Below are positions 1 to 9,053 of a stretch of 60,847 nucleotides of DNA, one piece after another. Made by a program: the position numbers and the translations under genes. Position 1 is the first letter of the stretch, and each line of letters begins with the position of its first letter. Under the pieces are notes generated by a model. It was not told where the DNA came from and ran no database searches. It was given only the letters and a program-made list of their open reading frames with translations. The DNA is from JBBPYC01 sp038200275 (GTDB lineage: Bacteria > Pseudomonadota > Gammaproteobacteria > Burkholderiales > Burkholderiaceae_C), in the NCBI GenBank assembly GCA_038200275.1, contig JBBPYC010000051.1, positions 1 through 60,847 on the forward strand, read 5' to 3'.

Positions 1-1
1 C

Positions 2-226
2 ATTGAGCTGCGGGTGGTCAAGCTGCCCGAAGCCAAGAAAGGCTTCGTGCTCTTGCCCCGGCGCTGGGTGGTGGAGCGCAGCTTCGGCTGGCTGGCCCGC
101 TTCAGACGCCTGTCGCGCGACTTCGAGCGGCTGCCTCATGTGCTGGCGGCGCTGCACTTTCTGGTCTTCGTCACCCTCATGCTGCCCAAGGCTGCGATGC
201 TCTGGGCGGCGGGGGAAAGTGCATAA
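2..226 (+). pseudogene. IS5-family transposase, C-terminal fragment (cut by window edge)
   Basis: The reading frame is open from the first bases of the window to a TAA and encodes the last 74 residues of a transposase. The segment RRWVVERSFGWLARFRRL matches the C-terminal block of IS5/IS4-type DDE transposases, and the glutamate in VVERSFGW (about residue 25 of the fragment) is the expected third catalytic acid. The two catalytic aspartates and the left end of the element lie outside the window, so it cannot be told whether the full copy is intact. The hydrophobic tail ALHFLVFVTLM is usual for this group. The family call is firm; the subgroup is not assigned. Confidence 0.85.
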
Positions 227-311
227 CACGCTCTAGAAGGTGTGACGGCTTTTCTGGAAAAGCGTCCGGCGCGATTTACCGGTGAATAGGCAAGCACAAC
301 CGGTCGCCAAG

Positions 312-2366
312 TCAGGCACTGCTGCCTGATAGCCAGATGCGCGCGCGCGCTGCATCGCGCAGCGCCAAGCGCCAAGTGTGGTCGTCTTTCGGCATGACGA
401 ACGGCAGTTCGAGCAGACGCTGATCGCGGGCCACCAAGGCCGTGAATGTGGTGGCGTCACCCAGATACATTAGCAGTTCCTCGAGCTTGCGCAGTCGCCA
501 TGCGTCTCCAGATTTGTCGCTATTGCGGTCGGGTTCGGATGTGTCTTGTGCAGAAGTATTCGAGCGACGTTGCGTAGGGTCATCGGCACGTGGCAGTCGA
601 ATGCCAATCCACTCATCGCCTGCCGCCAGGCCGGCACGCTCCGCTGCGCTGGCGCTCAATACGGTCTTCACAACGATGCCCAGGTTCGCTGCCGTGCCTT
701 CGACTACGCGCAGCCCAAGCCGCTGGGCAATTTGTGAACGCTCTTCAAGGACGTTCACACCTTGCGTGGCGAGCAGCCGCTGCAAGGGCAACTCACCGGT
801 GCCGTGCACCCAGGCCGCCAACTCCGGCGCATAACTGCGCCCGCCGATGCGCTCCAGCACGGCAAGCAGGTCGGCTTCGCGCATCGGACCCGCCTGGCAA
901 TGCGACCACAGCGCACGCATCACCTGGTCCAAATTGGCGTCGGCCTCTGCGCGCAACGTCAGGTCCAGACACAGCGCAACCAGCGCGCCTTTGCCGTAGT
1001 AGCTGACAGTGCCATTGGGCGTGCCCTCATCAGGCCGGTAGAACTTGACCCAGGCGTCGAAGCTGGATTCGGCCACCGATTGCACGAGCCGCCCGGGCGT
1101 CTGCCGCAGTTGATTGATCGACTTGCCCAGCAGCTTCAGATAGGCGTTGTCGTGGACCAGACCTGCGCGGCGCAGCAGCAGGTCGTCGTAGTAACTCGTG
1201 AAGCCCTCGAAGAACCAGAGCAGCTCGGTGTAGTTCTCCTGCGTGTAGTCGTAGCGCGCAAACTCGGCCGGGCGCAGCCGTTTGACGTTCCAGCTGTGGA
1301 AGTATTCGTGGCTGATCAGGCCAAGCAGCGTGACGTAGCCGTCGTGCTGGTTGGGCGCCGCAACGGCTTCGGCGCCCGCGCGCGCAGCTGCCACGAGTGC
1401 GCTGCGCAACACGTTCGGTTCGGCCTCACCGACATTGTCTGCTGCGCCGCCTGACGCAGTGGAGACTGCCTGTGCTGCTTCGGTGGGGGGGGTCGTTGCG
1501 CCTTGCATGCCGCCCAGCTGCGGAAGATCGGCACGATTGGCGATCAGCGCGGTGGAATTTTTGTGCTCAAGCCCACCGTAGCCGTCGCCGACTGCATTCA
1601 GCAGGAAGAGATAGTTGCTGAACGGCGCCGATTCGCCGTCCGGATGCCAGAACGCGAGTTGCGTCTCGCAAATCTTTTGCGTGTCGGCCAGCAGCCGGGC
1701 GTGGTCGAGTGAAGCGGTCGCTCCGGCCACCACGAAGCGGTGCGGCACGCCGCCGGCTTCAAACGCGCCGTTGTAAAATGCACCGAGCTCGACCGGGCAG
1801 TCCACCAATTCATCGTAATTTTCTGCACGGTAGCGGCCATAGCCGGCACGGTCGACTTCCACGGCGCGCAAGCCGGTGGCAAGCTCCCAGTTGGGTGGTG
1901 CATTGCGCGCGCAGAGCTCCACCTCGTGCGGCGCATCTCGCTGGCCAACAACCGCCAAGTACAGGCTGGTGCCGTTGAAAAAACCGCGCTGTGAATCAAG
2001 CCACGCGGTACGCACCGACGCATCAAATGCATAGACCTGATAGCGCAGCAACAGCGGCGCTGCGGGATCGGTCTGCACTTGCCAGCGGTGCTTGTCCAAC
2101 TGAATCACCGGCACCGGCTGATCACGTTGGAATGCGGTCAGATGTCGCAGATTTTTCGAGAACTCGCGCACCAGATAACTACCCGGGATCCAGACCGGCA
2201 GCTCGACCGTTTGCGTTGCCGCCGGCTTTGCTACGGTCAGCTCGACGCCGAACAAATGGGCGTGCAGATCGTCGATTTCAACGCGCAGATGGACGGCCGC
2301 GGTGGTCGGCGATTCGGCGGCGTCAGACGCCTTTTGAGAAGCTGCATCGGTCGCGGAAAAATCCAT
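312..2366 (-). CDS. M61 family metallopeptidase with C-terminal PDZ domain
   Basis: A zinc peptidase of the glycyl-aminopeptidase (M61) family, about 684 residues from the start chosen here. The N-terminal beta domain carries PVWIPGSYLVREF, typical of the family. GGLEHKNS near residue 265 and the zinc motif HEYFHSWN near 353, followed by the third ligand in WFFEGFTSYYDD near 387, complete the catalytic site. A PDZ-like segment around residues 555-600 is usual at the C-terminus. Between GGLEH and HEYFH lies an Ala/Thr/Gln-rich stretch of about 50 residues that looks like a lineage-specific insertion. The frame stays open to 2474; I place the start at the Met of MDFSATDAA because residues upstream look non-conserved, but this is uncertain. 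No signal peptide is seen, so the enzyme is probably cytoplasmic. It precedes nothing co-directional downstream in the window. Confidence 0.88.
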   Translation of the reverse strand: MDFSATDAASQKASDAAESPTTAAVHLRVEIDDLHAHLFGVELTVAKPAATQTVELPVWIPGSYLVREFSKNLRHLTAFQRDQPVPVIQLDKHRWQVQTDPAAPLLLRYQVYAFDASVRTAWLDSQRGFFNGTSLYLAVVGQRDAPHEVELCARNAPPNWELATGLRAVEVDRAGYGRYRAENYDELVDCPVELGAFYNGAFEAGGVPHRFVVAGATASLDHARLLADTQKICETQLAFWHPDGESAPFSNYLFLLNAVGDGYGGLEHKNSTALIANRADLPQLGGMQGATTPPTEAAQAVSTASGGAADNVGEAEPNVLRSALVAAARAGAEAVAAPNQHDGYVTLLGLISHEYFHSWNVKRLRPAEFARYDYTQENYTELLWFFEGFTSYYDDLLLRRAGLVHDNAYLKLLGKSINQLRQTPGRLVQSVAESSFDAWVKFYRPDEGTPNGTVSYYGKGALVALCLDLTLRAEADANLDQVMRALWSHCQAGPMREADLLAVLERIGGRSYAPELAAWVHGTGELPLQRLLATQGVNVLEERSQIAQRLGLRVVEGTAANLGIVVKTVLSASAAERAGLAAGDEWIGIRLPRADDPTQRRSNTSAQDTSEPDRNSDKSGDAWRLRKLEELLMYLGDATTFTALVARDQRLLELPFVMPKDDHTWRLALRDAARARIWLSGSSA

Positions 2367-2522
2367 GATCATGGCTCGATTGTGCTTGCCATGGTTGGCC
2401 ATCGGTGTGCATGGTTCAGGAGAGGCGGTGGCTTTCAATTCAAGATGGTTGCCCATGCCGCATGTACCGCCCATTTAACTCGCAGTGGGTGCGTGGCGCC
2501 GGGTAACTGCCCCAGCCATGCA

Positions 2523-2541
2523 TTGCACTGTTTAGTGCATG
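2523..2541. other. Short inverted repeat between dsbC and the M61 peptidase gene
   Basis: The sequence TGCACT-GTTT-AGTGCA is a perfect six-base stem with a four-base loop. It lies in the gap between the end of dsbC and the start of the M61 gene, both on the minus strand. No T-run follows, so it is not a standard Rho-independent terminator. It could be a weak transcript-processing hairpin or an operator; nothing in the sequence decides. Confidence 0.35.
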
Positions 2542-2585
2542 CCCACTGTGTGCAGGCATGACGTCTGATGTCGTCTGGCCTGCAG

Positions 2586-3329
2586 TTACTTCTGCGCTGC
2601 AGAAAGCAACTGTTCAACTTGCTTCGCGCTGACTGCACCCGGTACGCGCTGGCCGTCCGCAAAAATCAATGTCGGTGTACCCGTAATCTTGTGCTTGCGG
2701 CCGAACTCGATGTTGCGCTCGATCGCGGCGGTGTCGCAGCTTGCTACCGGAATGGCTTTTTCATTGAGCATCCAGTCGTTGAACGTGGTCGCAGGGTCTT
2801 TGGCGCACCAGATGCTTTTGGACTTCTCAACCGAATCGGCGCCCAGGATCGGGTAGAGGAACAACTGCACCGTCACGTTGTCGACGTTTTGCAGATCGCG
2901 CTCAAACCGCTTGCAGTAGCCGCAGTTGGGGTCCTCGAAAACGGCCAGTTTGCGCTCGCCTTTGCCGCGCACGATGGTGAACGCATCCTTCAGCGGCAGT
3001 TCAGAGAAATCGATCGCGCTCAGCTTGTTGACACGCTCCTCGGTCAGGTTGCGCTTGGCGCGCGTGTCGATCAAGTTGCCGTGAATCAGGTAGTTGGCCT
3101 GCGCGTCGGTGTAGAAGATGTCGGTACCGTTCACACGCACCTCATAGAGACCCGGCATCGCGCTCTTGTTGACTTCATCAATCTTGTCGATCTGCGGGAT
3201 GCGTGCTTTCAAATTGCTGCGGATCGTGTTCTCGGCCGGGTCACCGGCTGCATGCAAGGTGCAGGCGGCGGCAAGCAACGCAAGCGCGCCGATGAATTGA
3301 GCGAATGGGCGGGGTTTGTGCATCATCAT
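2586..3329 (-). CDS. dsbC: Periplasmic thiol:disulfide isomerase DsbC
   Basis: The 247-residue protein begins with a signal peptide of about 27 residues (hydrophobic FIGALALLAAACTL ending in HA/AG). Residues 30-95 form the DsbC dimerisation region. The thioredoxin-fold catalytic motif CGYC is at 136-139 within FEDPNCGYCKRFE, and the cis-proline loop GTPT is at 217-220. Cysteines 175 and 198 fit the second, structural disulfide of DsbC. The enzyme shuffles wrong disulfides in periplasmic proteins and is normally kept reduced by DsbD, which is not in this window. Length and motifs are ordinary for the family. It follows the ubiH-family gene on the same strand, with about 65 bases between, and is probably co-transcribed with it. 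A start one or two codons further in is possible because the protein begins MMMH. Confidence 0.93.
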   Translation of the reverse strand: MMMHKPRPFAQFIGALALLAAACTLHAAGDPAENTIRSNLKARIPQIDKIDEVNKSAMPGLYEVRVNGTDIFYTDAQANYLIHGNLIDTRAKRNLTEERVNKLSAIDFSELPLKDAFTIVRGKGERKLAVFEDPNCGYCKRFERDLQNVDNVTVQLFLYPILGADSVEKSKSIWCAKDPATTFNDWMLNEKAIPVASCDTAAIERNIEFGRKHKITGTPTLIFADGQRVPGAVSAKQVEQLLSAAQK

Positions 3330-3394
3330 GAGGTGTAAGACCGCGCTGCGGCCCGATTGGTTCTGGCGGTCAATTGGGAAAAGTCAAGGGCTTG

Positions 3395-4627
3395 TCATAG
3401 ACCCATTGCCTGCCGTACGGCCCAGGCTTTCAGTGGGCCGCTGCGCTCGAAGCCCCGCATGCCCCAGTTGCGTAGCGCCTGCACCGTGTCGTTGTCATGC
3501 GCAAACAGCCGCTGCAACCCATCGGTGGCGGCACGCATGGGCGCCAAGCCGGCTTTGCGTGACCGCTCATAGCGGCGCAGCAGCCGTGGGTCGCCAACGT
3601 TGCGCCAGTAGTCGCGCTCACGCAGACAATCGGCCAGTGCCGCTGCATCGGCCAGCCCCAGATTCAGCCCTTGGCCCGCCAGTGGATGCACCGCATGCGC
3701 GGCATCGCCCGCGATGGCCCAGGCACGGGGCTTCTTCAAAGTATCTTCGGCGAAGCGGCCGACCCAGCGTTGCGCCTGTGAAACCTGCAGGGGCCAGCTC
3801 GTGCGGTCGTGGGTGAGTTCGATCCGTCCCAATGCGTCGGCACTGGCCTGCCGCAGACGTTCAGCGAAAGCGGCTGCATCCAGCGCCAGCAGCGTGGGCG
3901 CCTGCGCCTCATCGACCGACCAGACCACAGCGGCATCGTGGCCATCCGCGCCGCCCAATGGCAGCAACGCGAGCACCTCGCCGTTCTGGAACCACTGGCG
4001 CGCGATCTGGCCGTGCGGCTTCTCGCAACGGATGCGCGTGGCGATCGCGTGTTGTCCGTAAGCGGCTGCGTCGGTCTCGACCGCCAAGCCGTCCCGGGTT
4101 GCGCTCAGACGGCCTTCGCAGATCACGGTCAGCGGCGCCGGTACAGGCGCATCGACTTGCTCGACCAGCGATTGATAGCGCATGGCCTCGGCAAGCTGCC
4201 GCTCGAGCGTGGGCACATCGACGATCCAGGCCAGCGCGTCGCTGTCTTGCCCACTGGACGACGATTTGCGTGCGGTGCCACGGCCTACATCACCGAAGGT
4301 GACCATGCCCCCATCGTCGCCAAACACCTGCATGCCGAGCACAGCGGTGACGGGCGTGGGCAATGCAGCGCTCGTCTGCGCATCTGGCCAGCCGCGCAGC
4401 GACTGCAGCAACGTACGCGACGCGCTGTTCAGCGCGTAGGCACGCACATCGACGGGTGAGGTGGCCGTGGTGTGATCCGGCGGCGCCGAGGCAGCCACTT
4501 GCAGCGGTGCTGCCGAGCCAGACGGCTTGGTGATCGCCACCTTCAACCGTTCGCGCGCCAGCAACAACGCCAACGTGCTGCCGACAACACCAGCGCCACG
4601 AATGCAGACGTCAAAAGCTTGGCTCAT
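3395..4627 (-). CDS. UbiH/UbiF/VisC-family FAD-dependent hydroxylase
   Basis: A flavin monooxygenase of about 410 residues that most likely hydroxylates a ubiquinone precursor ring. The N-terminal dinucleotide fold reads CIRGAGVVGSTLALLLAR (glycines near residues 11, 13 and 16). The second FAD motif GDAAHAVHPLAGQGLNLGL starts near residue 307, and the final glycine-rich loop is the family hallmark. I chose the Met of MSQAFDVC rather than one nine codons earlier because the fold begins directly after it. Sequence reading cannot tell whether this is the C5, C6 or C1 hydroxylase, so no symbol is given. It is divergent from ychF, with about 150 bases between the starts. Confidence 0.87.
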   Translation of the reverse strand: MSQAFDVCIRGAGVVGSTLALLLARERLKVAITKPSGSAAPLQVAASAPPDHTTATSPVDVRAYALNSASRTLLQSLRGWPDAQTSAALPTPVTAVLGMQVFGDDGGMVTFGDVGRGTARKSSSSGQDSDALAWIVDVPTLERQLAEAMRYQSLVEQVDAPVPAPLTVICEGRLSATRDGLAVETDAAAYGQHAIATRIRCEKPHGQIARQWFQNGEVLALLPLGGADGHDAAVVWSVDEAQAPTLLALDAAAFAERLRQASADALGRIELTHDRTSWPLQVSQAQRWVGRFAEDTLKKPRAWAIAGDAAHAVHPLAGQGLNLGLADAAALADCLRERDYWRNVGDPRLLRRYERSRKAGLAPMRAATDGLQRLFAHDNDTVQALRNWGMRGFERSGPLKAWAVRQAMGL

Positions 4628-4776
4628 GGCAGTCGATTCTAGGGGCGCAGGCAAAATAAGCGGTTCAGCAAACGCTTGGTCGACTGCTCAAGTGCGATAC
4701 CGGTTATTGCAGCCGAACGCGCAGTGTCATAGCCGCACCTGCGCTCAACCAAACTCCATTCGAAGGACCACCTCTC

Positions 4777-5874
4777 ATGAGTCTCAAATGCGGCATCGTC
4801 GGCCTGCCCAACGTCGGCAAGTCGACGCTGTTCAACGCGCTGACCAAAGCGAAAGTTGCAGCCGAGAATTATCCGTTTTGCACGATCGACCCGAGTGTCG
4901 GTGTGGTCGAAGTGCCCGATCCGCGACTGGCCGCACTGGCCGAGATTGTGGAACCCGAGCGTGTGGTGCCTGCGATCGTCGAGTTCGTCGACATCGCGGG
5001 GCTGGTCGCTGGCGCCAGCAAGGGCGAAGGGTTGGGCAATCAATTCCTTGCACACATTCGAGAGACCGATGCGATCGTGAACGTGGTGCGCTGTTTCGAG
5101 GACACGAATGTGATCCACGTGGCGAACAAGGTCGATCCCCTGGCCGACATCGAAGTGATCCAGACCGAGCTCTGCCTGGCTGATCTGGCCACGGTGGAAA
5201 AGTCACTGAACCGCTACACCAAGGCAGCCAGGTCGGGCAACGACAAGGAAGCCGCACGCAACGCCGCCGTGCTGGAGAAATGCCGCGTCGCGCTGGATCA
5301 GGTCAAGCCGGTGCGCAGCATCGACTTCAGCAAGGACGAGCTCGAAGTGCTCAAGCCGTTCTGCCTCATCACCGCCAAGCCCGCAATGTTCGTTGCCAAC
5401 GTCGCAGAAGACGGTTTTGCCGACAACCCGCTGCTGGACCAGTTGCGCACCTTTGCGAAAACCCAGGGCGATGCACCCGTGGTGGCAATTTGCGCCAAGC
5501 TTGAAGCCGAACTGGCCGACATGAGCGACGAGGATCGCCAGCTCTTCTTGTCCGAGCTCGGTCAGGAAGAGCCGGGCCTGAACCGCCTGATCCGCGCTGG
5601 CTTCGAATTGCTCGGCTTGCAAACCTACTTCACGGCGGGGGAGAAGGAAGTGCGCGCCTGGACTGTGCCCGTCGGCGCCACCGGCCCACAGGCCGCAGGC
5701 GTGATCCATACCGACTTCGAACGCGGCTACATCCGGGCCCAGACGATTGCGTATGACGACTACTTGAAGTTCAAGGGCGAGCACGGCTCAAAAGAGGCCG
5801 GCAAGATGCGCTCAGAGGGGAAGGACTACGTGATCAAGGACGGGGATGTGATGAACTTTTTGTTCAATGTCTGA
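4777..5874 (+). CDS. ychF: Redox-regulated ATPase/GTP-binding protein YchF
   Basis: The 365-residue product is the Obg-like P-loop protein YchF (OLA1 in eukaryotes), which binds ATP in preference to GTP and associates with ribosomes. The G1 loop GLPNVGKSTLFNALT begins at residue 8, the switch region EFVDIAGLVAGASKGEGLGN is near 70-90, and the usual G4 site is altered (ICAKLEAEL near 233), as expected for the ATP-preferring subfamily. The C-terminal third is the TGS domain. AAGGACC-like bases precede the ATG by about ten bases. Length matches the family (about 363). It is likely monocistronic, as the downstream 6 kb region is accessory. Confidence 0.96.
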   Translation: MSLKCGIVGLPNVGKSTLFNALTKAKVAAENYPFCTIDPSVGVVEVPDPRLAALAEIVEPERVVPAIVEFVDIAGLVAGASKGEGLGNQFLAHIRETDAIVNVVRCFEDTNVIHVANKVDPLADIEVIQTELCLADLATVEKSLNRYTKAARSGNDKEAARNAAVLEKCRVALDQVKPVRSIDFSKDELEVLKPFCLITAKPAMFVANVAEDGFADNPLLDQLRTFAKTQGDAPVVAICAKLEAELADMSDEDRQLFLSELGQEEPGLNRLIRAGFELLGLQTYFTAGEKEVRAWTVPVGATGPQAAGVIHTDFERGYIRAQTIAYDDYLKFKGEHGSKEAGKMRSEGKDYVIKDGDVMNFLFNV

Positions 5875-6045
5875 AATTGTTCCCCAGTCAAGCCAACTAC
5901 ACGTTCCCGTTGGCAGCTTTGAAATATTGGTGTCAACGCACCGAGGGGAGTTCACACGAAGCGTCTGACGACCGCTCTTTCCGAAGACCGCCGTTGTGCG
6001 TCGAGATAAGCAAGGGCGCAGCGCAACAAAACCATCGGCAGTCTG

Positions 6046-6548
6046 ATGGGCGAAAGCCTGGAGTACTACGGCATCAAGTTGCGGTTCGACGCAAGCGAAC
6101 GAATGCGGCGAGCATGGGAGCACAGCGACCTCAGCGAGCAATATGCGCTTGCCGTTGCACTGAAGCCGGTGAAAGCCGTGCGGCGTAAGCACCGAGCGAT
6201 CTGTGTTGCGTGCGTGCTGAACGGAATGCTGACCGCCAGCTTGGCGTTCGTTGTCTTTGAGGCGCTGCTGGCCGACTGCCGTGTGGTGCTGCTGCGCCCA
6301 AAGCCAGTGAAACCCCACCGGCAATCGGTTAGAGCGATCGATCGGGTTCTGACCAATCTGGCGCAGGATGCGATCGTGCTGAAGCCGGTAGCCGCACCGC
6401 CGGCGCCTGATCCGGGCGATCGGTTGTTTTGGGAGTTGCTTGCGGCTCGTGCCGACTTGGTGCTGGTGACCGGCTGTCATTGGCCGACTGCGGCATGAAA
6501 GGGCGTGTTATTGCAGCGGCGAATTTCGTCGTGCGGGCGCAGGTGTGA
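6046..6548 (+). pseudogene. Decayed PIN-domain protein gene with a late frameshift
   Basis: One frame encodes 150 residues and ends with a PIN-like block, PDPGDRLFWELLAARADL followed by VLVTG. In intact PIN toxins (VapC-like, COG1569 group) this continues as GD-K-LL. Here the frame instead reads CHWPTAA and stops at 6498. Moving to another frame near 6473 restores a typical PIN ending, LADCGMKGRVIAAANFVV, up to a TGA at 6546-6548. This points to a single-base-class indel. The N-terminal half is not convincingly PIN-like and lacks the VLDTN aspartate motif, so the gene appears degraded at both ends. No intact antitoxin gene is visible. The PIN call rests on the C-terminal block only. Confidence 0.5.
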
Positions 6549-6759
6549 TGGTTGCCGCTTGCTGGCCGAGATCGTGATCGTTGGGCCAGAATGCCGCCGC
6601 AGCTGCTAAGGCGGATAAGAACCGTTCGCAGCGTCGCGCCGGGCGGAAAGTCCTCGGTCTATCAGGCGCGCGGCCAAAGTGTGCAGTTGCTCCAGCCGAC
6701 CGCCTCAAGCGATAGTCGAACGGCCAACGTACCCCATACACACACAATGAAAGTGCCCT

Positions 6760-7047
6760 ATGCCCGTCACGTTCGTCAACATCAAAGTCGGCAATACGTA
6801 CTCACGCAATGACCTGGCAATCCCACGGGGCTACAAGAGCTTTCACGCAATCGCGCGCGGCATCGTCACTCCGCATGGAGATAACAAGATCGTCGTGTTC
6901 ATTACGGAAGAGAAGCAGTCCTCGTCACGTCAATACGTTGATAGCCTTCGAGGGAATGTTCTCGAAACTGAGGAGCCCGATGATCACTTCGCTGAGGAAC
7001 GGATTGCCGAAGCGGACTCCACAGCTGAGGAAATTCACCTCTTTTAA
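6760..7047 (+). CDS. Small protein related to DUF3427-type regions; reading frame cut by TAA
   Basis: The 95-residue ORF starts MPVTFVNIKVGNTYSRNDL and contains the blocks ARGIVTPHGDNKIVVFITEEKQ, RQYVDSLRGNVLE and ERIAEA...EEIHLF. These resemble a conserved region, annotated as DUF3427 in helicase/nuclease-associated proteins and also found alone, which usually continues HLFYR. Here the tyrosine position is a TAA at 7045-7047. The same frame then stays open for 31 further codons (RERHYTDFTYKGQMKL...) to the next stop at 7141-7143, and those residues fit the expected continuation. Either the gene is a recent nonsense mutant or the short product is the real one. Function is unknown. AT content is higher than in neighbouring genes, which suggests horizontal origin. 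Confidence 0.6.
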   Translation: MPVTFVNIKVGNTYSRNDLAIPRGYKSFHAIARGIVTPHGDNKIVVFITEEKQSSSRQYVDSLRGNVLETEEPDDHFAEERIAEADSTAEEIHLF

Positions 7048-7255
7048 CGCGAGCGGCACTATACCGACTTCACGTACAAGGGTCAAATGAAGCTCCAGCC
7101 CAGATCCGATGGACCCAGTCACTTCAAAAATGAAGTGTTGTAAGACAGGCGGCGGCCAATTTTTTCTTCGTACGGGCTTGTAATCATCCGAGATGTGAAG
7201 GTCACTCGAAATCTGAAAAGGTGTTACTGGCCGCCCCGACTCCCGCGCCTGTGTT

Positions 7256-7738
7256 TCACCGCACCACCACCCCTGGAAACATCCCAACCAACGCCGCCGT
7301 CATCGCAAAATACCGCAAAAACTTGCCTGCCAACATCCACCCCACGCACGGCCAGAACGGCAGTTTGAGCCAGCCGGCTACTGCGCACAGGGGGTCGCCG
7401 ATGATCGGCAGGAAAGAAAACAGGCAAGCTTTCGGGCCAATGCGACCGAGCCAGTCGATGGCTTTCAGGTGGGTTTTTGATTTGCCGTACTTGTCGGCCA
7501 CCTTGTGTGCGCCGTAGCCCAGCCACCAGTCGAGCGCGCCGCCCAGCGTGTTGCCCAGGGTCGCGACCATGATGGTGGGCCAGAACAGTTCGGGATTGAG
7601 CTTGACCAGGCCGAACACGGCAGGCTCCGAGCCGAGTGGCAGCAGGGTAGCCGAGATGAACGAGATGGCGAACACACTGCTCAGGCCGTATTCCGGCAAC
7701 GACAGCAGGTCGAGCAGGTGGTTCATCCAGGCGGGCAT
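7256..7738 (-). CDS. YqaA family inner-membrane protein (DedA/SNARE-associated superfamily)
   Basis: The 160-residue protein is hydrophobic, with about four membrane segments. It carries the family signature region SFISATLLPLGSEPAVFGL, then ATLGNTLGGALDWWLG and LPIIGDPLCAVAGWLKLPFW. These match the YqaA branch of the DedA-like superfamily, whose better-known members transport undecaprenyl phosphate or other lipids. The exact role of YqaA is not known. It is divergent from dusB, with about 230 bases between the starts. The length is usual for the family and the gene looks intact. Confidence 0.88.
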   Translation of the reverse strand: MPAWMNHLLDLLSLPEYGLSSVFAISFISATLLPLGSEPAVFGLVKLNPELFWPTIMVATLGNTLGGALDWWLGYGAHKVADKYGKSKTHLKAIDWLGRIGPKACLFSFLPIIGDPLCAVAGWLKLPFWPCVGWMLAGKFLRYFAMTAALVGMFPGVVVR

Positions 7739-7970
7739 CGGATCTTGGGACTTAGGTCAGGAATGGGCAAAGAGCGCGCAGGGGCGGTTGGTGCGGATGA
7801 ATTGGCGCCGATGCTTGCTCGGGTGTCGGCCCGTACGCGCTGGGCGCAGGGCCGGTCAGTATAGGCAGCCGCCAACGCACTTCAAAACAAGCAACCTGCT
7901 GAAATTTTGAGCAGATAGAATCACCGTCCCGTTTCCAACCCGCTCTCTTCGGCAGCACCGTTTTCCGCTC

Positions 7971-9053
7971 ATGAACATCGGCCCCATCGCCTTGGCGAAC
8001 CCTGTCTTTGCCGCGCCCATGGCGGGGGTGACGGATCGGCCGTTCCGGCGGCTGGCGCGTGAATTCGGCGCTGGTTACGTGGTCAGTGAGATGGTGACTT
8101 CGCGGCGTGACTTGTGGGCCAGCTTGAAGACGTCGCGCCGCGCCAATCACGACGGCGAAGCTGCGCCGATCGCAGTGCAGATCGCCGGTACAGAGCCGCA
8201 GATGATGGCGGATGCGGCGCGCTACAACATCGACCGCGGCGCGCAGGTAATCGACATCAACATGGGCTGTCCGGCCAAGAAGGTCTGCAACAAGTGGGCG
8301 GGCTCCGCGCTGATGCAGGACGAGCCGTTGGCATTGGCGATCGTCGAAGCGGTGGTGCTGGCTTGCGCGCCGCATGGTGTGCCGGTCACGTTGAAGATGC
8401 GCACCGGCTGGAATGACGTGAACAAGAATGCAGTGCGTATTGCCCAGGCTGCCGCAGGGGTGGGTGTCCAGATGCTGACGGTGCACGGCCGTACACGGGA
8501 GCAGGGGTACCGCGGCGCAGCGGAATACGACACGGTGCGTGCGGTCAAACAGGCCGTGTCGGTGCCGGTCGTGGCCAATGGCGATATTGATTCGCCACAG
8601 AAGGCGCAGGCGGTGCTGAACTACACGGGTGCCGACGCCGTCATGGTCGGCCGCGCGGCACAGGGGCGGCCCTGGGTGTTTCGGGAGATCACACATTTCC
8701 TGGCCACGGGTGAGACGCTGGCGCCGCCGTTGCTGATAGAGGTTGGCCGCGCCTTGCAGTCTCATCTGCAGGACCACTACAGCCTGTACGGCGACGAAAG
8801 CGGCGTGCGCAGTGCACGCAAGCACATTGCCTGGTATCTGCATGGACTGCCAGGCGCGGCGGAATTTCGCGCACGAATGAATGCGATCGACGATGCGGAT
8901 GAGCAGGCACGGGCGGTGGCCTTGTTCCTGGGCCAACTTGGTGCATCCATGGACCGGATGCCGGCAGCTGGCTGGGCAGGCGCGCGGATTACCGATAGAC
9001 CGTCCGACCTGAAGAATCAGCCCGACGCCCTCACCATGGAGCCGGTTACATGA
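7971..9053 (+). CDS. dusB: tRNA-dihydrouridine synthase DusB
   Basis: An FMN enzyme of 360 residues that reduces uridines in the D-loop of tRNA using NADPH. The FMN-binding start APMAGVTDRPFRRLAREFGA lies at residues 15-34. DINMGCPAKKVCNKWAGSALM contains the catalytic cysteine, residue 100. VHGRTREQGYRGAAEYD, PVVANGDIDSP and GADAVMVGRAAQGRPW follow in the canonical order. The stop overlaps the start of fis by four bases (ATGA), the classic dusB-fis operon of proteobacteria. The C-terminus runs about 25 residues past the usual end. Confidence 0.95.
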   Translation: MNIGPIALANPVFAAPMAGVTDRPFRRLAREFGAGYVVSEMVTSRRDLWASLKTSRRANHDGEAAPIAVQIAGTEPQMMADAARYNIDRGAQVIDINMGCPAKKVCNKWAGSALMQDEPLALAIVEAVVLACAPHGVPVTLKMRTGWNDVNKNAVRIAQAAAGVGVQMLTVHGRTREQGYRGAAEYDTVRAVKQAVSVPVVANGDIDSPQKAQAVLNYTGADAVMVGRAAQGRPWVFREITHFLATGETLAPPLLIEVGRALQSHLQDHYSLYGDESGVRSARKHIAWYLHGLPGAAEFRARMNAIDDADEQARAVALFLGQLGASMDRMPAAGWAGARITDRPSDLKNQPDALTMEPVT

